64,000 bases of DNA from Burkholderiaceae bacterium (GTDB lineage Bacteria; Pseudomonadota; Gammaproteobacteria; Burkholderiales; Burkholderiaceae_E), in NCBI GenBank assembly GCA_023954015.1, contig JAMLIS010000005.1, positions 1-64,000 of the forward strand, read 5' to 3'. This document shows, piece by piece, positions 8,641 to 17,418 of the stretch. A model generated the notes under the pieces. It made no database searches. It saw only the letters and a list, made by a program, of their open reading frames with translations, and was not told the origin of the DNA. Numbering within the stretch: position 1 is the first letter of the stretch; each line of letters starts with the position of its first letter. Both the position numbers and the translations under genes were made by a program.

Positions 8641-9995
8641 GGCGGGTGCTGATCGCCAACCGCGGCGAGATCGCGGTGCGCATCGCGCGCACCTGCCGTG
8701 CGCTCGGCATCGAGACGGTGCTTGCCGCTTCCGACGCCGACCTCGATTCGCTTGCCGCGCGGCTGGTCGATCGCACCGTGCGCCTCGGGCCGGCGCCGTC
8801 GGCGGCGAGCTACCTGAACGTCGACGCGGTCGTCGCCGCGGCGCGTGCCATGCATGCCGACGCGATCCATCCGGGCTACGGATTCCTGTCCGAGAACGCG
8901 CGCCTGGCGCGCGCCTGCGCCGACGCGGACATCGTGTTCATCGGTCCCACCGCCGGGCAACTCGACGCCGTCGGCGACAAGCTGAAGGCGCGCGGCCATG
9001 CGGTGGCGGCCGGCCTGCCGGTCTTGCCGGGCGGCGATCTCGGCGGCGAGTCCGAGGCGCGGGCGCTGGCTCGCGAGATCGGCTTTCCGGTGCTCGTGAA
9101 GGCGGTCGCCGGAGGCGGCGGCCGCGGCATGAAGGTCGTGCGTGCGCCCGAGCAGCTCGCGCCCACCCTCGATCTGGCGATGGCGGAGGCGCAGGCGGCG
9201 TTCGGCGACGCGCGCGTCTATCTCGAGCGCTACGTCGAGTCGGGCCGGCACGTCGAGGTGCAGGTGCTCGGCGACGGCGAAGGCGCGATCCACCTTGGCA
9301 CGCGCGACTGCTCGATCCAGCGCCGCTACCAGAAGCTCGTCGAGGAGGCGCCCGCGCCGCACCTGGGCGCGGCGCTGCGCGAGCAGATGCATCGTGCGGC
9401 GGTGGCGTTCGCCCGGCACCTGCGGTACCGCGGGCTGGGTACGGTCGAGCTGCTCGTCGACTGCGCGCGCGACGCCTTCTATTTCCTCGAGATGAACGCA
9501 CGCATCCAGGTCGAGCATCCGGTCACCGAGGCGATCACCGGGCTGGATCTGGTCGCCGAGCAGATCGCCGTTGCCGAGGGTCGGCCGCTGCGCCTTGCGC
9601 AGCAGGACGTGCGCTTCGACGGCCACGCGATCGAGTGCCGGCTGAACGCCGAGGACTGGACGCGCGATTTTCGGCCGAGCCCGGGCGACGTGCGTCGCGC
9701 GGTGTTCCCCGCGGCGCCGCGGGTGCGCGTCGACACGCACCTGCAGTCGGGCAGCCGGGTGCCGCCGTACTACGACTCGCTGCTCGCCAAGCTCGTCGTG
9801 CACGGCGCCGACCGGGCCGACGCGGTCGATCGGCTGCGCCAGGCGCTCGCCGCCTGCACGATCGACGGCGTCGCAACGAACCTGCCGATGCACGAGGCGC
9901 TCGTGCAGGACGCGGAGTTCCGCGCCGGGGGCTTCGATACGCGCTGGTTCCCGCGTTTCCTGCAGGCGCGGCTGCAGGCACCGACGGATTCCTGA
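8631..9995 (+). CDS. Biotin carboxylase
   Basis: A 454-residue AccC-type enzyme that carboxylates biotin with ATP and bicarbonate. Visible landmarks are 'VLIANRGEIAVRIAR' at the start, 'HPGYGFLSENARLA', the ATP-grasp loop 'KAVAGGGGRGMKVV', and 'FLEMNARIQVEHPVTE' in the active site. It starts with GTG at 8631, inside the end of the carrier protein gene, which gives translational coupling. It sits between its carrier protein and a pyruvate-carboxylase-type transferase. The operon therefore encodes a complete three-part biotin-dependent carboxylase, distinct from acetyl-CoA carboxylase because the transferase is of the pyruvate type. Confidence 0.93.
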   Translation: MRLRRVLIANRGEIAVRIARTCRALGIETVLAASDADLDSLAARLVDRTVRLGPAPSAASYLNVDAVVAAARAMHADAIHPGYGFLSENARLARACADADIVFIGPTAGQLDAVGDKLKARGHAVAAGLPVLPGGDLGGESEARALAREIGFPVLVKAVAGGGGRGMKVVRAPEQLAPTLDLAMAEAQAAFGDARVYLERYVESGRHVEVQVLGDGEGAIHLGTRDCSIQRRYQKLVEEAPAPHLGAALREQMHRAAVAFARHLRYRGLGTVELLVDCARDAFYFLEMNARIQVEHPVTEAITGLDLVAEQIAVAEGRPLRLAQQDVRFDGHAIECRLNAEDWTRDFRPSPGDVRRAVFPAAPRVRVDTHLQSGSRVPPYYDSLLAKLVVHGADRADAVDRLRQALAACTIDGVATNLPMHEALVQDAEFRAGGFDTRWFPRFLQARLQAPTDS

Positions 9996-9996
9996 C

Positions 9997-11487
9997 ATGG
10001 CCGGCATCCAGCTGATCGACGTGTCGCTGCGCGACGGCAACCAGAGTCTGTGGGGCGCGATGAGCTGCAACACAGCGCAGACGCTGACGATCGCGCCGGT
10101 GATGAACCGCGTCGGATTTCGCGCGCTCGACTGCTGTTCGAGCACGGCGATGGGGGTCGCGGTGCGGCATCACCGTGAAGACCCCTGGGAACGCATCCGC
10201 CTGATGCGCGCGGCGCTCCCCGACACGCTGCTGCAGTTCATCGGCACGGGGCTGCGCTTCATCTCGTGGGAGCCGGCGCATCCGGAGTTCATGCAGCTCG
10301 TCTACGACCGGCTGGTCGAGAACGGCATCTCCCGCTTCGTCGCGCTCGACCCGATGCACGACATCGACGCGCTGCTCGCCAATTCGGCGTCGATGCGCAG
10401 GGCGGGCGCGGCCGAGATCATCGCCGCACTCACCTTCACGCTGAGCGAGGTGCACGACGACGCCTTCTACGCCGGGCTCGTCGCGCGGCTGTCGGCGTCT
10501 GCCGACATCGACCGCTTCTACATCAAGGACCCGGCGGGGCTGCTCACGCCCGAGCGCGCGCGCACGCTGATCCCGGCGATCCGCACGACGATGCGCGGCA
10601 AGCCGCTCGAGCTGCACTCGCACTGCACGATCGGACTGTCGCCGCTCACCAGCATGACGGCCGCCGAACTCGGCATCGACGTGATCCAGGTCGCGTGCGG
10701 CGCGGCATCGAACGGCACCTCGCTGCCCGATGCGCAGCGCATCGTCACGAACCTGCGCGCATTGGGCCACCGCGTCGAGGTCGACGATCACGCGCTCGCG
10801 CGCGTGGCTGCGTACTTCACCGGTCTCGCGCGCGCCGAGGGGCTTCCGCCCGGCACGCCGCAGCAGTTCGACGCGGCCTTCCTGCGGCACCAGCTCGCCG
10901 GCGGCGCCATCACCACGCTGAAGCGTCAGCTCGCCGAGCTGAAGCTCTCCGACCGCTTCGGCGACGTGATGGAGGAGATATGCCGGGTGCGCGCCGAGCT
11001 GGGCCACCCGATCATGGTCACGCCGTTCCCGCAGATTCTCTCTACGCAGGCGCTGTACAACCTGATCGGCGTCGAGCGCTATGCGAACGTCTCCGACCAG
11101 GTGATCCGCTATGTGCTCGGCAGCTTCGGCCGGCCTACCGCGCCGGTGGATGCCGACGTGCAGGACCGCATCCTGTCGCGTCCGCGCGCGCGCGAGCTGC
11201 GCAACGAACCGCCGCCGCTGCCGCCGTCCGAGTTGCGCAAGCGCTTCCGTGCCGGCATCTCCGACGAGGAGTTCCTGTTGCGCGCGGTGATGCCTGCCGA
11301 CCAGGTCGACGCGATGCTGGCCGCCGGACCCGCGCGCCGGCACTACAACCCGTCGATGCAGCCGCTGCTGTCGCTGTTGCGGGGCGTGGCTTCCCGTGCA
11401 CCGGCCGCCGAACTGGTCTTCGACAAGCCGGGACTGCATCTCGAACTGCGCGACCGTTCGCGCATGGAGCCAGCGAATGTTCACTGA
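9997..11487 (+). CDS. Carboxyltransferase subunit, pyruvate carboxylase / oxaloacetate decarboxylase type
   Basis: A 496-residue HMGL-like TIM-barrel enzyme with a pyruvate carboxylase carboxyltransferase domain. 'DVSLRDGNQSLWG' at residues 8-20 replaces the usual TTLRDAHQSL. Lys177 in 'YIKDPAGLLTP' matches the carbamylated metal-ligand lysine, and His207 and His209 (LHSH) match the metal histidines. 'VTPFPQILSTQA' and the C-terminal conserved domain follow. It begins one base after the biotin carboxylase stop. The family moves CO2 onto an enolate such as that of pyruvate. The shift from AHQSL to GNQSL, the missing fused biotinyl domain and the kinase-like neighbours suggest another enolate acceptor, perhaps one derived from a ketone. 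Confidence 0.87.
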   Translation: MAGIQLIDVSLRDGNQSLWGAMSCNTAQTLTIAPVMNRVGFRALDCCSSTAMGVAVRHHREDPWERIRLMRAALPDTLLQFIGTGLRFISWEPAHPEFMQLVYDRLVENGISRFVALDPMHDIDALLANSASMRRAGAAEIIAALTFTLSEVHDDAFYAGLVARLSASADIDRFYIKDPAGLLTPERARTLIPAIRTTMRGKPLELHSHCTIGLSPLTSMTAAELGIDVIQVACGAASNGTSLPDAQRIVTNLRALGHRVEVDDHALARVAAYFTGLARAEGLPPGTPQQFDAAFLRHQLAGGAITTLKRQLAELKLSDRFGDVMEEICRVRAELGHPIMVTPFPQILSTQALYNLIGVERYANVSDQVIRYVLGSFGRPTAPVDADVQDRILSRPRARELRNEPPPLPPSELRKRFRAGISDEEFLLRAVMPADQVDAMLAAGPARRHYNPSMQPLLSLLRGVASRAPAAELVFDKPGLHLELRDRSRMEPANVH

Positions 11488-12349
11488 TCTGCCGCAGGAG
11501 GCCACCGCGGACCGCGCTTCCGACGTCGTCCGGCGCCTGCGCGCCGCGCGCGGTTTCGTGTTCGACATGGACGGCACGCTCGTGCTCGGCGATCAGCGCA
11601 ACCACGGCCTCGCGCCCCTGCCCGGCGCGCTCGAGACGACGCAGCTGCTCGATCGCCGCGGCGTGGGCTATGTCGTGTTCACCAACGGCACGCCGCGCAC
11701 GCCGCAGGGCTATGCGCAGGAGCTGCGCAAGGTCGGCTTCGTGCTCGACGACAGCCGGATGCTGACGCCGGCCAGCAGCGCGGTGGAGCTTTTCGTGCGC
11801 CGCGGTTACCGCCGGGTGATCGTGCTCGGCGGCGAGGGCATGACGCTGCCCTTGCGCGAGGCGGGAATCGAAGTGGTCGAACCGGTGGGAAGACCGCAAG
11901 CCGATGCGGTGTTCATCGGCTGGTATCGCGAGTTCTCGATCGACACGCTCGAATCCGCCTGCCACGCGGTGTGGGGCGGCGCGCAGGTGTTCAGCGCCTC
12001 GCAGTCGATGTTCTTCGCCACTGCCCAGGGCAGGGCGCTCGGCACTTCCCGGCCGATTTCGGCGATGATTCGCGATCTCACCGGCTGTCGCATCAACATC
12101 GTGGGCAAGCCCTCCCAGGAAGCGCTGCGCTGCGCGGCCCGGCGCCTGCGCGCGCCGCCGCGCGAGCTGGTCGTGGTGGGCGACGACCCGTCGCTCGAGA
12201 TGCCGATGGCCCGGCGCGCCGGCGCGCTGGCGGTCGCGGTGCGCAGCGGGCTGGGCGACGACGAAGCCTATGCGCAGCTGCCCGAGGCGCAGCGGCCGGA
12301 CGTCGTCCTCGACGGACTGAACGATCTGCTCGAGCTGATGCGGTCCTGA
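11477..12349 (+). CDS. HAD-IIA (NagD-like) family hydrolase
   Basis: A 290-residue haloacid dehalogenase-type phosphatase. The nucleophile motif is 'VFDMDGTLVLGD' near residue 30. Motif II is 'VVFTNGTPRTP', and 'VGDDPSLEMPMARRAGA' with 'VGKPS' gives the later motifs. The cap position fits subclass IIA. It overlaps the carboxyltransferase gene by eleven bases, so it is firmly part of this operon. A phosphatase in an operon with a PEP synthase-like kinase and a carboxylase could remove phosphate from an activated or dead-end phosphorylated intermediate. The substrate is not known. Confidence 0.82.
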   Translation: MFTDLPQEATADRASDVVRRLRAARGFVFDMDGTLVLGDQRNHGLAPLPGALETTQLLDRRGVGYVVFTNGTPRTPQGYAQELRKVGFVLDDSRMLTPASSAVELFVRRGYRRVIVLGGEGMTLPLREAGIEVVEPVGRPQADAVFIGWYREFSIDTLESACHAVWGGAQVFSASQSMFFATAQGRALGTSRPISAMIRDLTGCRINIVGKPSQEALRCAARRLRAPPRELVVVGDDPSLEMPMARRAGALAVAVRSGLGDDEAYAQLPEAQRPDVVLDGLNDLLELMRS

Positions 12350-12351
12350 AG

Positions 12352-13251
12352 GTGCGAAGCTACAAGGTCAAGCCGATCCAGTCGCTGGCACGCGGCCTCG
12401 GCGTGCTGCAGGCGCTGCACCGGATGCAGGCGGCGAGCCTGCACGACCTTCATCTCGCGACCGGCCTTCCCAAGAGCAGCCTGACGCGCGTCCTCTACAC
12501 GCTGCACCTGCAGGGGCTCGTCTGGCAGCGCATGGCCGACGGCGCGTACCTGCCCAGCCACAGTCTTCAGCAGCGCGCGCAGATCGACGATACAGCCTGG
12601 CTCGTCGAGCTGGCATCACCCATGCTGCACGAGCTCGGCCGCCGGACGACGTGGCCGTCGGTGCTGACGGTACCGCGACTCGACTACATGGAAGTGATCG
12701 AGACGAACAGCTCGCAGGCCTATTTCGACCTGATCCGGCGCCGCCCGATCGGCTACCGGCTGAACTACCTGCGTTCCGCCTCCGGGCGGGCCTATCTGGC
12801 GTTCTGCTCGGAGCAGGAGCGCGAGGCGGTGCTGCGCCGGCTGCGCGAAGGAGGAACCCCCGGCAACGAGAAGGCTTCCGATGCGGGCTTCGTCCGCGAG
12901 CTGGTGCGCAGCGGTCGGCGCAACGGATACGGCGTGCGCACGCCGGACTTCGGCGGCCACTACACGCGCACCCGCAAGGAAGCCGACGACGGGCGCAGCT
13001 CGATCGCGATGCCGATCGTGCTGGACGGCGAAGTCCTCGGCTGCATGAACCTCACCTGGCGCACGAAGGTGATCTCGCTCACCCGGATGGTCGAGCGCCA
13101 TGGCGACGACCTGCGCGAGGCGATCCGCCACGTGGAGCAGCGGATCGCCCAGGTAATGGGCAGGGCGCCCGACCCGGCGGCTCGAACCCCCCTGAACGGA
13201 GCAACCCGAGTTGAAACTGCGTACCGACCTCGAGCCCGCGCGCGTGCGTGA
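12352..13251 (+). CDS. IclR-family transcriptional regulator
   Basis: A 299-residue regulator. The N-terminal winged HTH (about residues 8-75) reads 'IQSLARGLGVLQALHRM' and 'TGLPKSSLTRVLYTLHLQGL'. The IclR effector-binding domain follows, with 'LRSASGRAYLAFCS' and 'SIAMPIVLDGEVLGCMNLTW'. The most upstream good start is GTG at 12352, three bases after the HAD gene stop. The 3' end overlaps the acetoacetyl-CoA synthetase gene by 41 bases. It resembles the MhpR/PcaR-type activators of aromatic or acid catabolism and probably controls this cluster from inside it. Confidence 0.85.
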   Translation: MRSYKVKPIQSLARGLGVLQALHRMQAASLHDLHLATGLPKSSLTRVLYTLHLQGLVWQRMADGAYLPSHSLQQRAQIDDTAWLVELASPMLHELGRRTTWPSVLTVPRLDYMEVIETNSSQAYFDLIRRRPIGYRLNYLRSASGRAYLAFCSEQEREAVLRRLREGGTPGNEKASDAGFVRELVRSGRRNGYGVRTPDFGGHYTRTRKEADDGRSSIAMPIVLDGEVLGCMNLTWRTKVISLTRMVERHGDDLREAIRHVEQRIAQVMGRAPDPAARTPLNGATRVETAYRPRARARA

Positions 13252-15244
13252 GGGCGAGCTGCTGTGGACGCCCGATCCGCGGCAGGTGCCGAACACGCGC
13301 GTCGCCGACTACATGCGCTGGCTCGAAAGCGAGCGCGGGCTCGCGTTCGACGACTATGCCGCGCTGCATCGCTGGTCGGTGAGCGATCTCGACGCTTTCT
13401 GGCGTTCGATCTTCGACTGGTTCGACGTGCGCTCGTCTACGCCGGTGGGCGCGGTGCTCGGGCGCCGCGAGATGCCCGGCGCGCAGTGGTTTCCCGGCGT
13501 GCGCCTGAACTATGCGCAGCACGTGTTGCGCAACGAACAGGCGGGAAAGGATGCGCTGCTCTACCTCGACGAAACGCATCCGCTGGCCGGATTTTCGTGG
13601 GACGCGCTCGGTGCCCAGGTGCGAACGCTCGCCACGCGCCTGCGCGCGATGGGCGTGGCCCCGGGCGACCGGGTGGTCGCCTACCTGCCGAACGTCCCCG
13701 AGACCGTCGTCGCGATGCTGGCGACGACGGCGGTCGGCGCGATCTGGTCGAGCGTCTCGCCCGATTTCGGCGCGAGCGGCACGCTCGATCGCATCGCGCA
13801 ACTGCAACCGAAGGTGATGTTCTGCGTGGACGGCTACCGCTACGGCGGCAAGGTCTTCGACCGCCGAAACGAGCTGCAGGCGATCGTGGCCGGGCTGGCG
13901 GAGCTCGAATGCCTGGTCGTGCTGCCCCGGCTCGGCGCGGCGCTGCCCGTCTTCGGGGGTGCAGGCCTCGACGTGCGAACGTGGGACGAGATGCTCGTCG
14001 GCGAGCCGGTGCCCGCGGCCGGTTTCCGCTTCGAGCAGGTTTCCTTCGATCATCCGCTGTGGATCCTGTTCTCGTCGGGGACGACCGGGCTGCCGAAGGC
14101 GATCGTGCACGGACACGGCGGCATCCTGCTCGAGATGCTCAAGCTCGTCGCGCTGCACATGGACCTGCGCGCAGGCGAGCGCATGTTCTTCTTCAGCACC
14201 ACCGGCTGGATGATGTGGAACTTCCTCGCCAGCTCGATGCTGTGCGGCGTCGTTCCGGTGCTCTACGACGGGCACCCGGCGCATCCGGACGTCGACGTGC
14301 TGTGGCGCATGGCGCAGGACAGCGGCGCCTCGTATTTCGGGGCGAGTCCCGCGTACGTCGACCTCCTGTCCAAGGCGGGCATCGTCCCGGGCGAACGCTA
14401 CGACCTGTCGCGGCTGCGCGCGATCATGCCGGCCGGCTCGCCGGTGTCGCCCGCGCACACCGCGTGGTTCTACCGGAACGTGAAGGCCGACCTGTGGGTG
14501 TGCAGCGGCAGCGGCGGCACCGACGTGTGCACCGGTTTCGTCGGCGGCGTGCCGACGCAGCCCGTGTACGCCGGCGAGATCCAGGCGCCGCATCTCGGCG
14601 TGTCGGCGCAGGCGTGGAACGACGCCGGCGAGCGCGTCGTCGACGAAGTCGGCGAACTGGTGATCACGCAGCCGATGCCTTCGATGCCGGTGAAGTTCTG
14701 GAACGATCCGGACGGCAGCCGTTATCGCGAGTCGTACTTCGGCGTGTTCCGCGGCGTGTGGCGCCAGGGCGACTTCTTTCGAATGAACGCGCGCGGCGGA
14801 TGCTTCGTGCTCGGGCGCAGCGACGCGACGCTGAACCGGCACGGCGTGCGCATCGGCACGGCGGAGGTCTACCGGGCGCTCGCGACGCTGCACGAGATCG
14901 ACGATGCGCTGATCGTCAATCTCGATCTGCCCGACGGCCAGTTCTTCATGCCGCTGTTCGTCAAGCTGCGCGCGGGCGCGGCGCTCGACGAGGCACTCGT
15001 CGAACGCATCGGCGAATGCCTGCGCCGCGCGTGCACGCCGCGGCACGTGCCCGACAAGATCTACCGCGTCGATGCGATCCCGGCGACGCTGACCGGCAAG
15101 AAGATGGAGGTGCCGGTGCGCAGGATCCTGCTCGGCGTGCCGGCCGAGCGCGCTGCCAACCGCAGCGCGATGGCCGACCCGGGCGCGCTCGACTGGTTCG
15201 AGCGCTATGCGGCGACGCAGACGGACTACGCGCGGCCCGACTGA
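13211..15244 (+). CDS. Acetoacetyl-CoA synthetase (acetoacetate-CoA ligase)
   Basis: A 677-residue adenylate-forming enzyme. Landmarks are the N-terminal 'FWRSIFDWFDV', the P-loop-like 'LFSSGTTGLPKAIVHGHGG', 'STTGWMMWNFLASSML' and the C-terminal catalytic lysine region 'TLTGKKMEVPVRRIL'. Length and motifs fit acetoacetyl-CoA synthetase rather than acetyl-CoA synthetase. The TTG at 13211 is supported by a GGAG about nine bases upstream. The enzyme activates a 3-keto acid, exactly the kind of product a ketone carboxylase would make, which ties the operon together. It may accept a larger beta-keto acid than acetoacetate. Confidence 0.9.
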   Translation: MKLRTDLEPARVREGELLWTPDPRQVPNTRVADYMRWLESERGLAFDDYAALHRWSVSDLDAFWRSIFDWFDVRSSTPVGAVLGRREMPGAQWFPGVRLNYAQHVLRNEQAGKDALLYLDETHPLAGFSWDALGAQVRTLATRLRAMGVAPGDRVVAYLPNVPETVVAMLATTAVGAIWSSVSPDFGASGTLDRIAQLQPKVMFCVDGYRYGGKVFDRRNELQAIVAGLAELECLVVLPRLGAALPVFGGAGLDVRTWDEMLVGEPVPAAGFRFEQVSFDHPLWILFSSGTTGLPKAIVHGHGGILLEMLKLVALHMDLRAGERMFFFSTTGWMMWNFLASSMLCGVVPVLYDGHPAHPDVDVLWRMAQDSGASYFGASPAYVDLLSKAGIVPGERYDLSRLRAIMPAGSPVSPAHTAWFYRNVKADLWVCSGSGGTDVCTGFVGGVPTQPVYAGEIQAPHLGVSAQAWNDAGERVVDEVGELVITQPMPSMPVKFWNDPDGSRYRESYFGVFRGVWRQGDFFRMNARGGCFVLGRSDATLNRHGVRIGTAEVYRALATLHEIDDALIVNLDLPDGQFFMPLFVKLRAGAALDEALVERIGECLRRACTPRHVPDKIYRVDAIPATLTGKKMEVPVRRILLGVPAERAANRSAMADPGALDWFERYAATQTDYARPD

Positions 15245-15723
15245 CCGGCTGCCTGCGCGGCCGCCTGCTGCATCTGCTCGTAGGCGGCGCGCGCGGCGTC
15301 CATCGACTTGGTGATGAAGTCCAGGGCGCCGCCGGCACCGCCCGGCGCGTTCCTTGCCAGCGCCTCGACCGTCTCGGAGAGTTGCTCGTTGCTGCGGGCG
15401 ATCTGCTGCGAGACGAGCGTGCCGATGTCGGCGCCGGTTTCGTGCGCGATCGCATAGACCGCGTTCGCGTAGGCCGCGAATTTCTCGGGCGGCAGCATCG
15501 CGAAGCTGGTGACCAGTTCGGTGAGCCGGTCGGTGTCGCGCGACTCGAGCAGCGCGCGGATCTGCTCGCTCGATTGCTCGAGCGAAGCGCGTGCGGTCTG
15601 CATGTTCAGCTCCGCCAGCCTGCGGAAGCCTTCGATCGTCTTCGAGGCTGCCGCGCCCGTGAACTCGATCGTGTCGCTCTGCAGCTTCTGCAGGTCGGCT
15701 CCGCTGGGCAATGGCTTGGGCAT
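15226..15723 (-). CDS. Phasin family protein
   Basis: A 165-residue, mostly helical protein rich in Ala and Gln. Phasin-like segments are 'EGFRRLAELNMQTARASLEQ' and 'LVTSFAMLPPEKFAAYANAVY'. Phasins coat polyhydroxyalkanoate granules. The ATG at 15723 is preceded by an AGGAG site. Its 3' end overlaps the converging acetoacetyl-CoA synthetase gene by 19 bases. Storage polymer and acetoacetyl-CoA chemistry are metabolically close, so the placement is sensible, although the gene is transcribed separately. Confidence 0.88.
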   Translation of the reverse strand: MPKPLPSGADLQKLQSDTIEFTGAAASKTIEGFRRLAELNMQTARASLEQSSEQIRALLESRDTDRLTELVTSFAMLPPEKFAAYANAVYAIAHETGADIGTLVSQQIARSNEQLSETVEALARNAPGGAGGALDFITKSMDAARAAYEQMQQAAAQAAGQSGRA

Positions 15724-15920
15724 GTTCGCGCTCCTGTTCGGGTCGAGGGCGGGGCGTGTCCGGCGACAGGACGACCTGCGGCCGGACCGGTGGGTGCGTG
15801 AAGGCATCGTCGCCGCCGCAGGGGGGCGCGTCAAGGACAGGGTCGGCGGCAGCGGACCGGAAATCGCCCCGCCGGGCCGCAGGAACCGCGGGCCGGAATC
15901 GACGCGCTGCGGTCGTCGGC

Positions 15921-17144
15921 TCAGCGGCCCGTTTTCTCCCCCCGATCTTCCGTGGCCGCCGGTTGCTGGAATACGCGCTGCATGACGAATTCGGAGGTCA
16001 CTGCCTCGCCGCACAGCAGCATCGCCGTCAGCTCTCCGCCGAAGATCTGCGGAGCGATGACCACGTCGGGCTGCACGAGCTTCACGCGTGCGAGATGACG
16101 CGCGTCGTTCACCGCGGCGATGGTGCGCGCGCCGCCCTGCAGTTCCTTGACGGCGAGCACGACGAAGGCGTTGTCCGAATCGTCGGCGAGCATCGCCAAC
16201 ACCGCTTCGGCGTTCTTCGCCCCGGCCTCGCGCAGCACGTCGGCGCTGTTCGGATCTCCCACGACGAAGTCGACATCGCGCAGCTCGGCGTTTTCCGGGG
16301 CCTCGCGCAGGATCCGCGTGACCGGGCGTCCGCGGCGCGCGAGTTCGATGCTGGTGTTGACGGCCAGCGGCGTGTTGCCGATGACGACGAAGTGCTTTTC
16401 CCGCTTCATGCGGCTCGACTCCCGATTCACGATTCGTTGCAGGCTGCGACTGACCATCGGCGCGATGACCGCGGTCAGCGAAGTGGCGAACACCGCGACG
16501 CCCAGCACCACGATCGATACCGTGAAGAGCCGCGCCTGCGGCGTCTGCGGCGTGATGTCGCCGTAGCCGACGGTGCTCATCGTCACCATCGCGTAATACA
16601 GCGCGGTGATCAGGTCGTTCACCGGCGGTCGGAAGTCGCTTCCCAGGTAGTAGCTGCCGAAGGTCGCGTACAGCAGCAGCATCGCCACCGACGTGAGCGC
16701 GAACAGCGTGCTCGCCGCCACGCTCGAACGGTCGAAGCGGCGCCACGCGAGCAGCAGCGCGACCAGCACGAACAGGAAATAGCCGAGCAGCACGAGCGCC
16801 TGGTTCGACGAGCCGAAGCGCGTGCTTGCGGCTGCCGTGGCGGCGAGCAGGAGTGCCATCGACCAGGCCAGGCGGGAGCGCAGCAACAGCCCTGCCGCCA
16901 TCGTCACCATGCCGCCGCCGATCAGCAGCGGCGGCAGCGCTCTCGGATCGAGAGTGGACGGCTCGTCGAGCAGTGCCTGCAACTGCATGCGCCAGCTCGG
17001 GCCGATCTGGGCCTCGAGCAACCACAGGCCGCCGGCGGCCAACAGCAGCGCCAGCGGGACCTGCGGAAACCAGAGCGGGCCTCGCAGCGCGTAATGGACG
17101 CGTTGCAGGCGGGCACGCAGGCGCTGGAGCGGACGCAGCTTCAT
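15921..17144 (-). CDS. Kch-like voltage-gated potassium channel with TrkA-N domain
   Basis: A 407-residue membrane protein. Hydrophobic helices occupy about residues 28-165. The pore follows with the K+ selectivity filter TVGYGD at 191-196 and the pore helix 'LITALYYAMVTMS', then a second pore-lining helix. The cytoplasmic part from about 240 ('KHFVVIGNTPLAVN') is a TrkA-N/RCK nucleotide-binding domain. The overall plan matches E. coli Kch. A divergent small DUF2905 gene starts 70 bases away. I see no regulator nearby. Confidence 0.88.
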   Translation of the reverse strand: MKLRPLQRLRARLQRVHYALRGPLWFPQVPLALLLAAGGLWLLEAQIGPSWRMQLQALLDEPSTLDPRALPPLLIGGGMVTMAAGLLLRSRLAWSMALLLAATAAASTRFGSSNQALVLLGYFLFVLVALLLAWRRFDRSSVAASTLFALTSVAMLLLYATFGSYYLGSDFRPPVNDLITALYYAMVTMSTVGYGDITPQTPQARLFTVSIVVLGVAVFATSLTAVIAPMVSRSLQRIVNRESSRMKREKHFVVIGNTPLAVNTSIELARRGRPVTRILREAPENAELRDVDFVVGDPNSADVLREAGAKNAEAVLAMLADDSDNAFVVLAVKELQGGARTIAAVNDARHLARVKLVQPDVVIAPQIFGGELTAMLLCGEAVTSEFVMQRVFQQPAATEDRGEKTGR

Positions 17145-17214
17145 CGACGTGCGCGATCGGGTTCAGCGGCAAACTTCGGGAAGGTCGATCCTCTTCGACG
17201 CGGTCGGAGTTCGC

Positions 17215-17415
17215 ATGCAACGCATCCTCATCGTGATCGGCCTTCTTCTTGTCGCCGCCGGCGTCCTGTGGCCGTGGCTTTCGCGCCTGCCCTGGGGCCG
17301 GCTGCCGGGGGACGTCTCGATCGTGCGCGAGAACTTCAGCTTCCACTTTCCGGTCACGACGTCGATCATCGTCTCGATCGTGCTGACGCTGATCGTCTGG
17401 TGGCTGCGACGATAG
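17215..17415 (+). CDS. DUF2905 family small membrane protein
   Basis: A 66-residue protein with two hydrophobic segments, about residues 3-22 and 45-63. They flank the conserved stretch 'LPWGRLPGDVSIVRENFSFHFP', which is the hallmark of DUF2905. The ATG at 17215 is preceded by a GGAG; the longer frame from 17149 would add residues without family match. The function is unknown. It stands between the divergent K+ channel gene and the converging bactofilin-like gene. Confidence 0.85.
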   Translation: MQRILIVIGLLLVAAGVLWPWLSRLPWGRLPGDVSIVRENFSFHFPVTTSIIVSIVLTLIVWWLRR

Positions 17416-17418
17416 CGA

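Noticed and set aside
4066..12349. Acetone carboxylase of the AcxABC type
   Set aside because: No HyuA/HyuB-like subunits are present; the carboxylase here is biotin-dependent and the kinase is PEP synthase-like.
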